A DNA stretch of 64,000 nt from Xestospongia bergquistia (taxonomy: Eukaryota; Porifera; Demospongiae; Haplosclerida; Petrosiidae), in contig OZ014423.1 of NCBI GenBank assembly GCA_963965975.1, forward strand, positions 1,116,001-1,180,000. Direction: 5' to 3'. Each line of letters begins with the position of its first letter. Position 1 is the first letter of the stretch. Shown piece by piece: positions 34,961 through 49,700 of this stretch. The notes under the pieces are model-generated. The model was not told the origin of the DNA and made no database searches. It worked only from the letters and a program-made list of their open reading frames with translations. The position numbers and the translations under genes are program-made.

Positions 34961-35314
34961 ATGGATAACTGTGTTGAAAGAGACGGTCATTGTAGACGCT
35001 CTATTCTTACCTGGATAACTCCAGCAGATCTAGCTGCTTGTTTACAAAACTCTGAAGCTAGCACAAGACAGTATTTGGTGATTGATATGCGTTCATTCTC
35101 TCTCTATTGTGGAAAACACATCAAAAATGCTCAAAGTCTAAGTTTTTCACCTATACTATTGAGGAGAATGTTGAAAGGAGCCATGTCATTGGACTCTCTG
35201 ATAACTGACGAACAGGTATTGTCATCCATCACAAATGCAGAACAGATTATATTGTATGACAGCTGTTCTACGCCAGCTAATCCAAGATTTGTAGAGATGT
35301 TAAATTTGAATTGA
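34961..35314 (+). pseudogene. Truncated MAP-kinase phosphatase, rhodanese part only (unit A)
   Basis: This is the first exon of the DUSP/MKP gene, cut by the duplication junction. It reads 117 codons, nearly all shared with the complete gene at 50928, and keeps the rhodanese-like/kinase-docking region (LLRRMLKGA). A 15-nt stretch near the 3' end is missing relative to unit B (NPRFVEM against NPKQELQRFVEM). At ...EMLN it runs into the left flank of unit B and stops after NLN. The catalytic domain and its exons are gone, so it cannot dephosphorylate. TATA box and CRE remain, so it may still be transcribed; a docking-only product is conceivable but unproven. Confidence 0.85.
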
Positions 35315-35938
35315 TTAAAGAGGGTGTGACGAGCCATATAACATTTCCTAACCAAATTTGAATCTTTCCTGATCAATAATATTACTCAGTAGTATACATT
35401 CTACACACTGTGAGTATGTTTACTTAACTTTCAAAGTCTAAATTTATACAAGCACCAGATGATTAGCGTTACTAACTCAGAACAGTATATCTAAAACTAC
35501 TATCTCCAAAGAATGTAAATGTTATTACACTTACTATCCCATTACTATTGATATCACTTATTATGGAATGGCTGCATGAATTCATTATGAGTTCACACAT
35601 GCCAGATTGGACAAAGGTCAATAAAATTCCAGGCGAATTATTACTAATGAACAAGATCATTTATATTGCAGTTAATACCTGATACTTAGTGCCAATGACT
35701 AGTCAAGTGATAAGGATTCTGTGGTTGTTGGTCAAATAATATAAAATCGAACAGAGCAGATAATTCTATTAATAGTGGGTGTTGGTATGCACAATCATAT
35801 AAACGAACGTAGATTAGTGTATTCATGGCGCATACAGTTGGTGAAATCATTGTATAAGAAGTAGAGTATCATATGTTCAATTTACTTTAGAAACAGAGTA
35901 GTTACAAACTAAAGTTATATCAAAGTTGGTGTGAGAAT

Positions 35939-37466
35939 ATGGCTGACAAAAGAATCAATTTTGTTTTGTTGTTAATTTGTCAATTCTGTTCTTTTTCTTT
36001 GGCTCAAGAATTGAGTAATCCACTGGACATAGGAGGAGTGTACACTTGTGTTGTTCCCAACAGTACTGTTTGTAGCATTAACTATCCTGTACCAGAGTCA
36101 ATCAATTTTCTCAGTGAAATCAAAGATGCTTTAATTGTTGGAAAAATTGGCCAAATCAGAGAAACAGAGTCCGAAGAATGTCGTGATAGATTGACTCAGA
36201 TCCTTTGTGCTGAACAATATCCTCAATGTATGGAGAACAGAAGTATTGTCACTGTACCAATACCAGCAGACTGTTCAAATATGTTAAGTTTTTGTAAAAC
36301 TGATTTCAGTAGCCAATACTGTGATTTTACACCATCTAATATATCACTAGGGAACTGTAGGCCAATTCAGAGTCGTACAAGTGAACTGACCAACTATGAT
36401 TTTGCAGAATGTAATCAGCTTGGCTTAAAATGGTTATCAAATTATGTTACAGAGTGGATGTTCCAGTATCTCAAAAGAACTGATTCAAAAGTTAGAACTG
36501 TGCTCCAATCAACGCTTTCAAATCTAAATGAAGAATGCAAACTTCAATATAGAATGTTTATGTGTAGTGGAATTGGAAGATGTTGGCATCAAGGTGATCG
36601 CATAGAACTGACAGTGAATAAAACTGACTGTCTCAATCTTCGTCATCGCTGGTAAGCTTTACATATAGTCTTAAGAAAACTAATATGCAAGTATTAATTA
36701 ATGTCCAGACATAATTTGAGTTTTTTATTTAGACTACTTGTTAAATGACAGTTTACCAAACAATCTTGGCATAGAACAGATTCCTACTTATTTTTGTTTA
36801 AGGGAAAAAGAAACAAAGATGTCACTGTTATCGTTTACATTACATATCAGAAAATGCAAGCTAATAATGAATTATTGTCTAGCTTGTAATTATGAATTTC
36901 TTTTGCCCATGCTTGTTTACTCAACCAGATTAATAGCAACAGTCCATAACTAAAAGGAATGCAATTTGAGTAACTCAACATTGTTATTATTATGTACATA
37001 TGTATTATATACTCCTTTTAACACAATGTAATGCACATGATTCAATCTTATTATCATAGATGTTAATGTAACGTATAGAGCTTTCATATAATTTCCAAGT
37101 AATAAAATGATAATGTTAATATACACAAAATTAGAGGCTATGCATTTTAATTGTTGTCATTCTAAATCTTGTCATATGTTTTATACTATTTCCTCTCACA
37201 GTTTGTCTAGTAGTCAAAGACAGCTCTTGGATCCAGAACTTCAATGTGATTTGTGGCCAGACGATCGACAGTTACCTACATCTCCTACTGATATCACTCC
37301 AGAACCTATAACAAACAACCACACAGTATCTTTGACATCTTCTCCTTCACTTCAGGCATCAAAGACACCAGATACTTCTCCAACATCTTTAAAAAGTACG
37401 GCTACTTCAAACAGTGTGTCAATTCTATTGATAATTATAATGTTCTATTCATTAACATATACTTAA
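35939..37466 (+). CDS. Secreted, probably GPI-anchored frizzled-CRD-like protein, unit B
   Basis: Exons 35939-36651 and 37202-37466 give 325 aa. Exon 1 differs from the unit-A copy in only a handful of residues (for example GGVYTC against GRVYTC, and NRSIV against NKSIV). Both CRD-like modules and every cysteine are preserved (CRDRLTQILCAEQYPQC and CKLQYRMFMCSGIGRC). The stalk in exon 2 is ten codons shorter than in unit A, and the hydrophobic tail is changed (ILLIIIMFYSLTYT) but still suits GPI attachment. The intact frame after duplication suggests both copies are functional. The ligand and cell type are unknown. Confidence 0.75.
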
Positions 37467-37736
37467 ACAATAGAATGTAACGTCCTATCATTTGCTTGCA
37501 TACCTTAGTTATAATTGTTAATTTAATTTACAATTAATTACAACTGGAGCTGATATAATTAATATATTATTAACAATTGTTGTGTTCACTTAAATTATGT
37601 CCAATACTTTCAGCAAATAAATTAATAAAAATTATAAATTGAGTTCAAAATAAAATTAGATCCTAAAAAAGTAATAATAACAGCTGCTACATAGATTGGA
37701 TTGAATTATTTCCTAATTCAAATAACATATGGTATA

Positions 37737-40700
37737 TCATAATCCTTTATTATAATACAAAAATGGCTCTGTAGTTTTCTCCTGGAATGCTGGCTCTAGT
37801 TTTGACACTGGAACCTGAAAAGAAAGAGGGAGTCCTATAATCATTGTATTGATGTCATCACAATAAATAATTATGGTATGTTATTGTTTTGTTTTAGAGT
37901 AGGTTCCTTTATTAACAAGTCAATCATAATATCATGATCACAAGTGAAGGATAATTCTTTGCAACAATGATAACTAGTAGTCCCATTCTAAGACAGGACA
38001 CACTGTATATTACTGATATAATGAGAACACTACTGTATTGGGAACTTGGAAAACATTTAATCACTCAACGAGCTTAAGTGAAACTAGTACATGTATTAAA
38101 GGGTCATTTGAAGTAGAAGGCATCAATAAACAAAGTCCTCCTCCAAATAGAAGTCAAGTTGCACAGTTGTTAATATAAACAAACATTTTGATTACATGAG
38201 AAAATTGTTTCAAATTCAATACAACAGATGTCATGTGACATGTTATAATGTCTCCTCTAATAGTAAAACATCAAACTGACACAAATATACCCTCAAGAGA
38301 ATCAATCACCTTTACTAATACAATATATCTATCACTACATTACTTTGAAATGATTTCTTTATCCCTTCAGTTCATAGCTATCAGTCACTTGTTTACTCAA
38401 ACTCAGTGGTACAAAGTATAGTAATTAGGGATCTGTCAATGTAAACTTCATTTACACACTGTTTATAGTGTACCATTTGCAATTTTACTATATTGTTACA
38501 GTAATTCCATATATGGTATTCTCTGATATCTTAATGATACAACATACGCAAAGACTATACTTAAATCTTATCGGCCATAATCTTTCCTAGATCATTGAAA
38601 TATGTAAATAGTTGGCTAATGAACCAGTCTGGTCATTACTTATTACGAATTGACTAGTATGTAGCGAAAAGTTGTTTCTAGAACATAATTATGTTACTAG
38701 TTCTCAAGGGTCTACCGTGTATGCAAATATATTAAATAGTAAAAATATTTCATAAAGTTATACTGTTTTATAAAATGTCAACCACAAAGTATAACTTTTT
38801 GTATGAGTTCAATCTCTTGAAATCTTAGCCTCAAAATTTTTATTCAAGTATTATTACCAATTACTATTCCTCAAACTCTGACACACCTACAATTCTTAAA
38901 ATATTATGCCACACCCAAGACTATATACTTACAATTACCTTTGATTCTTGTGGAAAGAGAGCAATGGCCACTGGCAGAGCAAATGCAAAGCAGAGAGTAC
39001 ATACTGTAGCATGAATGGGCATTCTAATACGAGGAAACTTGGACCAGAATGACATCCTAAACAAAGCAAATAAAATATTGGGAACATCTAACACTAGCAA
39101 GCAATAAAATATTGTGTTTACAATTCTCTATACAACAGATCTATTGGTGAAGTAGTTATCTTAACAAATGACACTAATTTAAGTACAGTAGTACCATATG
39201 GAAATTTTTAAATCCACTATAGCCCACTCACTATATTTTAATCCTGTCTCAAATCCAAATAGAAGGAACAAGTTATCCCTGAATTCACTAGCATACCAGA
39301 TAAACCTATAAACCTCACAATAACAATTAACATTTTTGTTGGGTTTTTTTTGTTATTTAATATATTACCAAAGCTAATGAATAAAATTAAGGTTCATTGA
39401 GACACGTTGTAACTAATGAAGTTACTTTGAGGATTATGACATCAATGTGACGATACAAAAGAAATCTTTAATGTAAAGAAATACATTTTAGCAGTAACAT
39501 TGGTTCTTTCAATTCCCAAGTCTTTAAAACTTAAAGAGTTACTGTAACATTCACCATACAAATATATTCCAGCTATAATTTTAATAAGGACTGATTGAAT
39601 AAACTTAATTTTAAACAAATAGACTAGTTTTGAAATGGGTGTAGTTCAGTCATTAGTAATGACTGAATTGACGCATTTCAAAACTAGTCTATTATGTAAT
39701 GACTCATTACACAACATCAAATTAACTTGGGCTGGGTAATGAATTTTAAATTTTACTTCGTTAGATTTCTCATCAACAACATATATCAAATAAAAATTGT
39801 ACATAGATTTATTAACACTAAAGATAATTGAGTTTTTCCCAATTATATGTAAAATAAATTTACTTAGTATCATCACTACCATTTATAACAAGATTATTAT
39901 CTATTACTAATTGTAATTAACAACATCCCATTGTGGCAGTAACACACTTTGATTATAGTCCATGTAAGCTGATTTAACCCTTGACTTAATTTATATCTCA
40001 AGCTAGGATTAACCCTTGACTTAATTTTATCTCAGGCTAGGATTTAACCCTTGACTTAATTTATATCTCAAGCTAGGATTAACCCTTGACTTAATTTATA
40101 TCTCAAGCTAGGATTAACCCTTGACTCAATTAATATAGGTACATGAATTGGTTTCAACCATTCAAAAGCTCCTGAAATAATATTCTATACAATGACAAAA
40201 AAGTGTATAAGAAATCATATAAATAGTGAATGACATCTTGTACCATACTATGCCTTAATTGACTAATAGGAGTGCTCCATTTAAGGTCAATAAATAACTT
40301 ATATCCAGAGAGGTCGTATAAGTTCTTGTATATTCTTTTCTGAAGCTATGATTTTCAAGGTTATAGCAATCAATTTGGCCAGAAATTGTTGCCTTATTTT
40401 CTATTTTGTATAAATCAGTAAATTTATTACAACAAACATCGTGAAATTTTAGGTCAGTAATTAATAGTCAAAATTGATGTAACTCAAAACCGTTTGTATA
40501 TGGAAGACAATGTTCCTGAAAGTATGAAACAAACAAAGACTAGGATTTAAAGAGTGAACTTGGCCAATGCTGAATAGGATGATTGTAAATTTCACTAGTA
40601 GTCTCAAGAGGTAAGCAAATGGGCTAGCCTCATGAGACTAGGTTGAATTTTGCTGTTGACAGAATCTAATATAAATTAAAAACTTTTCCATGAGCTTCAA

Positions 40701-43700
40701 TGTCATTGTTGATTTTGGAGTACAATCCTCCACTTGAAAGCAAAAACTATTGCTACCAAACCAAGTTAGAATCTCTAGCTAATCAGTACAATGGTCGATT
40801 GTACATCAAAGTAGAAGGGTGGGGCTAATGAAGGCTAATGAAGGTGTAGCACTCCAGCAAAATAGTTGTGTTGTGTATTGAAAACAAAATAATAAATGAG
40901 AAAATCCATTTCTTCTATAGCAAGTAAAATGGTAAGTGCTCCTTCATTAGCTAAAGCTAACAAGTAGATCTTAACACTCATGTATCCAAAGTAGTAGATG
41001 CAGTGCATCTAATATAGCAAGTAAAATGAAGTAGTCAACATGGTACAAGTCAGTTATACACCTTGTTCTTGTTAGCTACATGTTTATACACTCTAGCCTG
41101 CAGCCATTGGCATATAAATCATGTACCTACCTCAACCTTGGTGCATACCTTACATTTACTCTATAGCTCTGAGACATGGCTTAAATTATACGATTTCCCT
41201 TTTAATTTTTATTGTACATGTACAATAACATGTACATGTTATTGTACATGTACAATAACATGTACATGCACATATTCTACATGCGTGGATTAGAAACAGT
41301 TAAATTCTTTAGGAAGTAGAACCAAGAAAAGCAAAACAACTACAAAGATCTACGTTTAAAAGGTACAAAGTACTTACTCATATACTCACATAACTCACAT
41401 AACTCACATCCATGTCATGTTGATAGCATAACTCATTGTCAATATAATCACTCATACACAACATGGCCCAATACATTGTTATAGTAAAAATTACTGGCAA
41501 TATATAAGAAAACAAATAGCTTACTTTTCTATTTGTGTCATGATCACAGGAGGGAGCAATAAAACAGGAGCAGGCAAGAAGATTCTTGTTAGTGCTGTCT
41601 CAAATACAGCCTATCAAGAGAAGAGGTACAATTCAAAGATCTGTGACATTAGGCAAGGCTTTATGTAAAAACGTTATGAATACATCTTACTGGTAGATAC
41701 AGCTAATCTTTAAAGGCACATTCATGACTGTTGTATTCAATTCTTAACAGAAATTGATAAAAATTGTCAAATTTTAAACCTATTTAGAATCAACCCTCCA
41801 AAATTGCCATTATATAGTATACACAATGTAGGCACTTATCAAAGTGGATTCAATTTCATATTAACTCAGATTGGTTAAGCGTAGACATTTTCAATTCTCT
41901 ACACATGGCTCATTTCACCTCTTGTTAACAGGTACCTTTCTAGCTGCAATAAGAGATGTTCCAACTATCTCACCATCTTGATTCTTTATCTCAATACCTT
42001 CACTGAGTTCATGATTTCTCATCAACATCACATTACAAATGTTAGCACAAGCTATACAAAAAATTAGAACATTTTATGATCATATTTTATGTATTCTCAG
42101 TTGTCAATATGCTTAGGTAGGGTTTGGTCTACCATTAACAATGACATCATTTCTTGTAATTGATAGTTGCTATGCACAGCAGAATGGTTATTGCATTAAT
42201 TATAAGGATTAGTATCAAATGATGGGGGATAATTGGGTCAGCAAAATGAGTATGGGGTGTGGAAGTATCCCAGCAACTATCAATCAACTAAATTACAGAT
42301 CACAGTTAAAGCAATATAAGTGTTAACTATGTTTAGTCATGCCAACACATTCTAAATTGGACTGTATGGACCATCTTAGTAACTTTCAAATTACATCTTT
42401 AGCCAATATGTCATTACTTATTATAAATTGCATTTTTTTGGTGGACTAGCGTTGCCTAGCAACATTAAATTTACTGCATAGGATTATGTCATATACATGT
42501 AGTCATATAATGAGTAATTATTACATAATAAATTCCATGACATCTACAACATCAATAGATTATGGCACTAAATTACAGTATTAAAAAATGTTACTACAAG
42601 CTATACAAGAAATTAGATCATTTTCTGATCACATTTAATGTATTCTCAGTTGTCAATGTATTTAGTTAAGATTTAGTCTACCATTAACAGTGACGTCATT
42701 TTGTTGTAATTATTACTTACTATGAATAACAGAATGGTTATTAAATTTAAAAGGTTAGTATCAAATGACATGTGGAACTTATTGAATCAGCAAAATTAAT
42801 ATAGGCTTTAGCAGTATCCTAGGAACTAACAATCAACTTAGGTAATATTCTTTCATAATAAAAGGGCTGACCATATAACAGCTGGTCACATGTCAACACA
42901 TTGTTGACTGGATGTGAAGTCATTGGCAACTACTTCACTTCCAAATTATGCATTTCCTAAAACATTACATTATCACTTTTATAAATTGCATTTTCTTAAT
43001 AAGTTTGTGTTACCTAGCAACACTGACTTTACAGCATAGGATTTCCAGAAATAGTTAGTGTTCAATGTTTACACAAACATGTAAGATTGTGTCACATATA
43101 TGGAGCTAGACAACTAACAATTGTTACATCAGAAATTCCACGACATCTACCATGTCAACAGATTCTAGCAGCGATAGTGTATTGATTACATTATAAACAT
43201 AAGTGATGTTCAATGCTGTGTATCATTATATTAGACTAAACCAAGCCAGTTTGCTCACACAGTGGTAACGATACATTGTATACAGTTTTTAAGATAAAAA
43301 GAAAAAGTACAAGATGACATATAAATCTTATCTATCTTGCAATGTCATTTGGAAGTAAGTTAAACATTAGATTTATCAGAAGTTGAGATCATAGTACCTA
43401 TAAATTTTTCTACAACAGAGTAAGCCAGATTTTATGTACAAAATTAATTGCATTGTCTTTCTCTTTTAAGAACACTAAACAAGTAGTTATTTATTGACTC
43501 TTTTAAAATAATTACTAAAAGGCCAACTTACCAACAGCTGGGAAGGGTACAAATCTTTGTATGAGCATTTTTGTCATTGGTTTAAGAGCTTGTGCTCTCT
43601 GCAACAATGCACTTAGACCAATCTAGAGAATTTAATGTGTGTGTTAGTTACATCTAACATAACACAATTAATTCAACAGCATAATTTGATGAAAACTTAC

Positions 43701-46700
43701 AGCAATAGAAACTGCAGATGTCACAGCTCCAACATAACCCAAGACAAACCGACTGGTAGGAGTTGGCTAATATACAAAATATTACATTTAAAATACAATA
43801 ACAACACAATCTAAGTACATTACTACTGACCTAAGTAAATTCACACTCACTTTGCTAGCATTTCTGTTAGCATAATTGACTCCAGCATTATGACTTTGAT
43901 TCAACCACTACAAACAGTAAAAGAACATTAAGAGAATAAAGTAAGTTTTAGGTCTCAAACTACATAATGTACAATCATAACATACAATAGAAAAAGTGAA
44001 TATAATAATGTATTTTAAGCTGAGGTATCCTAGACTACAGATCCTACTCACTGAAAACACTGTTCATTGTGTATGTTTGTTTGCCTCAATAAAACAATAA
44101 AACTTACTAAATCATTTTAAACACAATCAATAAACCCTATTACACTATAATTAATTGACTGACTGCCCTAACAATAAAGATATTACAACAATTTATTTAA
44201 AAGTAATTACAATATAGGCATAGTGCTTTGTGTAGTGAGGGTAGTGACATCAAACACAGACACACCCGTACAGGAAAACAATGATGTAATGTTGGATGTG
44301 TACCATTATCAAAGCTGAAAAAGCTATGTGGGAACTGCTACCAGAACTCAACAGTTATGACACTATAACACTAGTTAATTAAAGCAATTGTATAACCACT
44401 GGATACTATATAATGACATAATGTCTGCATTGTTAAAAATCAGTTAATTAAATTTATAAAGTGATCTAATTATGGTCACAATGAAACTTAAGATAAACAA
44501 CAGATGACATAACAGTGCATGACAGACTACGTAATATGTACTTCATATGTAGGAGATACAAACTGAACCAGAAGTAGTGGACTAATCATGAAAGGTATTA
44601 TATGGTATGAGTACTAATTGTTTAGTAAATATTACATAGCTTACCTGCCAAAGGATCATTTGTCCAAAAGTTGGATTAGGAAGGAGAAGACCTACAACCT
44701 AATAACAAGAGATACACAACGTCAAAATAGTGCAGCTGTACTTGTATCAATAACCTTGGCTGCTCATGAGAGAATTCTTATATTTAAACTATCTATATGA
44801 ATTTGGTTTGAGTTTAAAAATGTTTTAGATAACTTCATTAATTAATTAAGTCTTCTTTAATGTGACATAGTTTGATGAGACTAAAATAATTTTTTTTAAT
44901 AAATTTAAATCAACTCTTTTTAAAATGGATTTCTCTCAAAATATTAATTGGTTTATTTATTAATATTCAAATGGACAATTCTAAGCCTTGATCACACATG
45001 TATGACAGTGAAAAAAAATGAATCTTTAACAGAATTAAACCATTTTTAGCGAGAACAATAAAGTTTTATCAACAACTAAAATACAATATCATCATCACTT
45101 TAGTCAGTGCACTGTCACTCTTTTTATTATTTTTATTGAGAAATAACATCTACTTCCTGTTTACTTCCTCCAATTAATAGTACAATTTCCTATTTTATTT
45201 AACAAACCAATTAGCAAGTTTTTCCAATTTTCTCATTTCCTCTTTGTATTTCTAGATCTTCTATTTATCTTATTACAAGTTCTGTTTATGCAGTTACAAT
45301 TAGTTTTGAATGATAATATGACTAATATAATAGAGACCTGTACTGTACATACAATATAGGTCAGCTAACTTCAAAAGTTATAACTTAACTGATGTCAGCG
45401 CTAAAATATTCAAGACTTTGTCTTTTTAAAAGGAATAACATGCGTCAACTTCCTATAGCTGCAACTGATTATACAAAACTTCGAAGAAGACCAACTGTTG
45501 TCAGCACTAAATACTAAAAACATTGTCTTTTAAATATAATAACATGCATCAACTTCCTATTGTTAAGAAAAACCGATCTAAAAACATCCTTTTATATTTA
45601 AAAATAATTATTAGATTGTTTAATGGACTAATTCTAATAAAGAGATGTTATAAAACTCACTGTAATGGAGCCAAATGGGACATAACCTGTAAGAGATGAT
45701 AGACAACTAATAATGTAACAATGTCTGACATTAGTATAATAAATATTAGTCTAATAAATATCTATTGAGATCAGAGAGGACGTTGTAGTTGTTGTTATAA
45801 GTATGTTTACCTGACATTCTCAATGGCATAAATATTTTCTTTCCTGTATCAGGATGGATAATAGCCTGAGAAGAGAGTACAAAACATAAGAATAAATAGA
45901 AGTTTGCAATATTTATATTGACTGGCTAGAGTATGTTCCAGTCATTAATTATACATTTAGTTAGTAACAAACAATTCCCTTATGATTCAGTAATGATAAT
46001 ATTTACAACACTAATCAAGTTGAGTATTCAATTATACAATGTGCATGTCCAAGTATTATAATTTAAATATTTATTGTTGACAGTTATTTTTTTCCAAAGT
46101 AGCATAACATGTTTATTTGTCTGTTTGTTTATTGACTGTATCTATAAACAGAAAGTGGAGTACATGTGACAAGCAGCTGCTATAAAATTTGATAAACATT
46201 TATATTGCATAACCAAAACAGTATTAAAAGTATTCATAGTACTAAATTATATTCATGATGCTCTAATTAATTAGATTCATAGCGGAGTGGGAGGTGTGTC
46301 ATGTGGTCGTCATAATGACATCATTGCTTATTTTAATTTGCTAACATTGAAAGCAATCATGATAATTTCATAAATTCTATTCATATTTGGTGGAGTTTTT
46401 ATCGGAGCTCTTCATCAAAAGAAGAATGTCAAAATTTATAAATAACAAACTATGTACCAGTAATGCAATAGTGTTTACAGTTATATCCTAAGCATGTAAC
46501 ATTATAAATGCTATAGAATGGAGCATGCGAATGTTTACAGTACAAACTATTTAATCACAAGGGAGTTGGCCAAAGAAATGTAAATAATGATAATATTGGA
46601 GCCATTAATTTGAACAAACAGATTTTATACTCAATTCAAATGTCAATGTTGTTAAAATATATGACAAAATTACATGATTGGTATAATAATTACTATTAAT

Positions 46701-49700
46701 ATTAACTTACTTGTTTAATCTTTTGAGCTTGCCATAACTATATAATAAAGATATAGTTAAAAAAACAAAACCAACAGACAACATTATTATTTAGTAAAAC
46801 AAATAAATTATTCTAATTATAGGTCATTCTTTTTGTTAGTAGCAGAGAGCACAGTAAACACACACCCACACACATAATATAATCTAATGAATAATACCAA
46901 ATTATGCTTCGAGCTTTGAACTTTCAGTTTATTGTAGGTCTAAACTTGGTCATGATTATCAAAATATACTCTCATAACAATTACATAGTTAGGATGATGT
47001 CTAATATGTTGCCTAGGAAAGAGGTAACTGATGTTTGAGATGTATAATTAGTTTTACAAATTGGTCCAACAAATTACTACACCTCTGACACTGTTGTCAG
47101 GGATAACATCATTACATCAATATTTATTTTAGCATGAGACATCAATTTATAATAATAATAATTACACAATCATTCAATGATTAGCTACTCTTAGATATAA
47201 TATTTGTGGTGAGACAACACACACACACAATGACATAGCATATTGCACAAGACAGGCTAATCCACAGATTCAATATAACCACTGAACCCATAATTAACCA
47301 GGAACTCTGCTCAAAATGACCAAATAAGGAATTTTTTAATAATCTCCTATAAAATGGTTGAGTAAGGCATATGATTATGTAACAAAAATAACATGAGCAT
47401 AATACTCCATGACAGTTAATTAGCCTACTACCACGCAAGGATGGCAAAGACATTAGAACATTGTCCAAGTAAACACAGAGAAATGATGAACCAGCATGAT
47501 GTAACAACTGATAAGGACATGAAGTTGTAAAGAAAAACCACAAACTATAATGTTATGAGCATCTGTTAGACTGGTATTATACAAACAATTTTGCTTATTA
47601 TTATTACCTAACATGTTATCTTAAGCTGCCCTTCTAGAAGATTCTACTACACAGATCAAGTTAACAAATATAAGTTGATTTACGTAAACACTTTATTTAA
47701 GGATCAGGATAATTCAAGTGAAGACAGCATTAAACATGAATGAACAATGTCTGGGATACTTTAGTTTAGAACATAATACCTTGGGTATGCGCAACTAAAC
47801 AGTTCTCTGTTAATGAGGATGAAATAAACAAAACTTCCCTTGTGATAAGACTTCCTAGAAGGCTATACCTCTCTAACATTCCCAGCTGTAATGAGTTAGT
47901 ACATAGTACGGCCATGTAGACAATAATTGTTCAAGTTGTGTGATAACTATATGGAATATATTAAATTCCTAATAGGCTTAACTGCAAACTGTACCAGTCA
48001 ATAAAGTAATGTGTTTGCTTCAAACAAGACAACTATTGTTTATACAAATGTCCTTATATTGTCATATTGTTTGTACTACAGCGTAACAATTAAATTAGTC
48101 TAAATCTAGGAAAGCTAAAATGATGTCAGGGAGAAATTAAAATGACTAAAGCCACCAGGGAGTATCTCCATGCAGGAAAGCATGTTTGTGCCTCTAATTC
48201 ATAGTGTTCATGTTAGCATGTGACAGGGCAGTGCCTCTAATTCATAGCATCTGTGATGTTAAAAGGAAAATACTAGGAAAGACACATGTTATACAAATTG
48301 AATAGAGAGGAGTGCTATTGTGTTTTAATACAACTACAACTTGGATTATATCCCTAATAATGAAATAATTCAACAGCAAAGAAACACAGCGGAAACAATG
48401 TAAAAGGAGTTACAAGTAAAGATTGAGATAACAAAGTGTATTACTAAAGACGACAGAGTTATTTAAATAATATCTCTTTTAAACAAAATACACTAGACCA
48501 GGTGTTATACATCATAGTAACAGACAACAGGAGCCATACTATTGCAGCTGGTCACTAAATATAGGCTATAATGTTTACAAATCTTATCTTCTGAGGTTAT
48601 TGTGAGTTGTAGTTTTCTCATGAACTATTAACAATGCTTACTCCTTTTGTCAGACCCTCTTTGAAAAGGATCTATAGTTCATTGAGTGAAATACAATCAT
48701 AATAACTTATAAGTGGTTTATTTAAACTACAAAGTTAGTACTAGAGAGCACACGTATTCAAATATAAACATCATAACATAAATTGTATTCAAGGGAGTAC
48801 AAGACAACATATTACAATAAGTATGGTATCCAGGAAGGGATAATTACTTTATATCCTACATTATACTCCTACAAATCCTCTGTCTTAATAGTTATTATTA
48901 TCAAAGCCAACAAGGATATGGGGGATGCTAAATAACAATGAAATGTGATAACTCAAGCTGACATGATTGATCAAAGCTGATAAGCTGATAATATTCATGA
49001 CATGATCAAGTGTTCTAAAAATAGTAACAAAAAAATGACTCATGAAGCCATACAGTATACGTAGGCACAGCTGTATTCAATTAACATTGAATAGTGTTAT
49101 TTGCTAAATAATTAATAATAGAATAGGCTAATGTGTGAATGCTGACAAACTTCTTACATTCATATAATCAAGTTATCTCATCACTGAGTCAATCTCATAG
49201 AACAACAACACAAACAGTCATGTTGATCAAAACAATATGATGATTCCCAATAGTTGAATAGCCATTAGCATGACATAATGTCTGATCTAACATTGGTTGG
49301 GAAATAAAAATGGAGACATTATACTTTAACCATACACATGGTATGAAGATTCTTTTATTATTATAAGAAAAATAAACAATTTATGGTGTGATCTTGGCAG
49401 TAATCTTCAAGTGATTCATTCCAAGAATTACTTATAATGTATGTGGAGGATTGGAGATTTAAGAAATGCTACAATGTTATACAATATTGGCATTGAGTAA
49501 AATCGTTGCCATTTTTATACTACAACTGTCACTAACCATCTTCAACTTGAACTATCTAGAAACACAAATGTTCCTGTAATAATACAGACACCTAAAGTGG
49601 TAGTTTATATGAACTAGTGTTGTTCTATTTGAACTAAACTATGTTTGGTATTGTTGTATTGGTTTATATTATCATTACTAAAATATAGTTCGGTTGCTAA

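Larger units (their letters stand above)
19028..35304. repeat. Tandem duplication unit A (about 16.3 kb)
   Basis: This block and 35303-51286 are direct tandem copies. They share CRD-like gene, SFXN5 gene and phosphatase 5' exon in the same order and orientation, with introns and spacers still highly similar. The left edge is seen where ..CCTAATTTGAATTG begins; the same AATTTGAATTG reappears at 35303, fused to the phosphatase exon. Two shared A bases at the joint are all the homology visible, so an end-joining or template-switch origin fits. Differences between units: minisatellite number, a roughly 285-bp indel (about 21968-22252, present here only), a 43-bp local repeat near 23970-24055 (here only), and a different stretch near 25150-25260. 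Confidence 0.92.
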
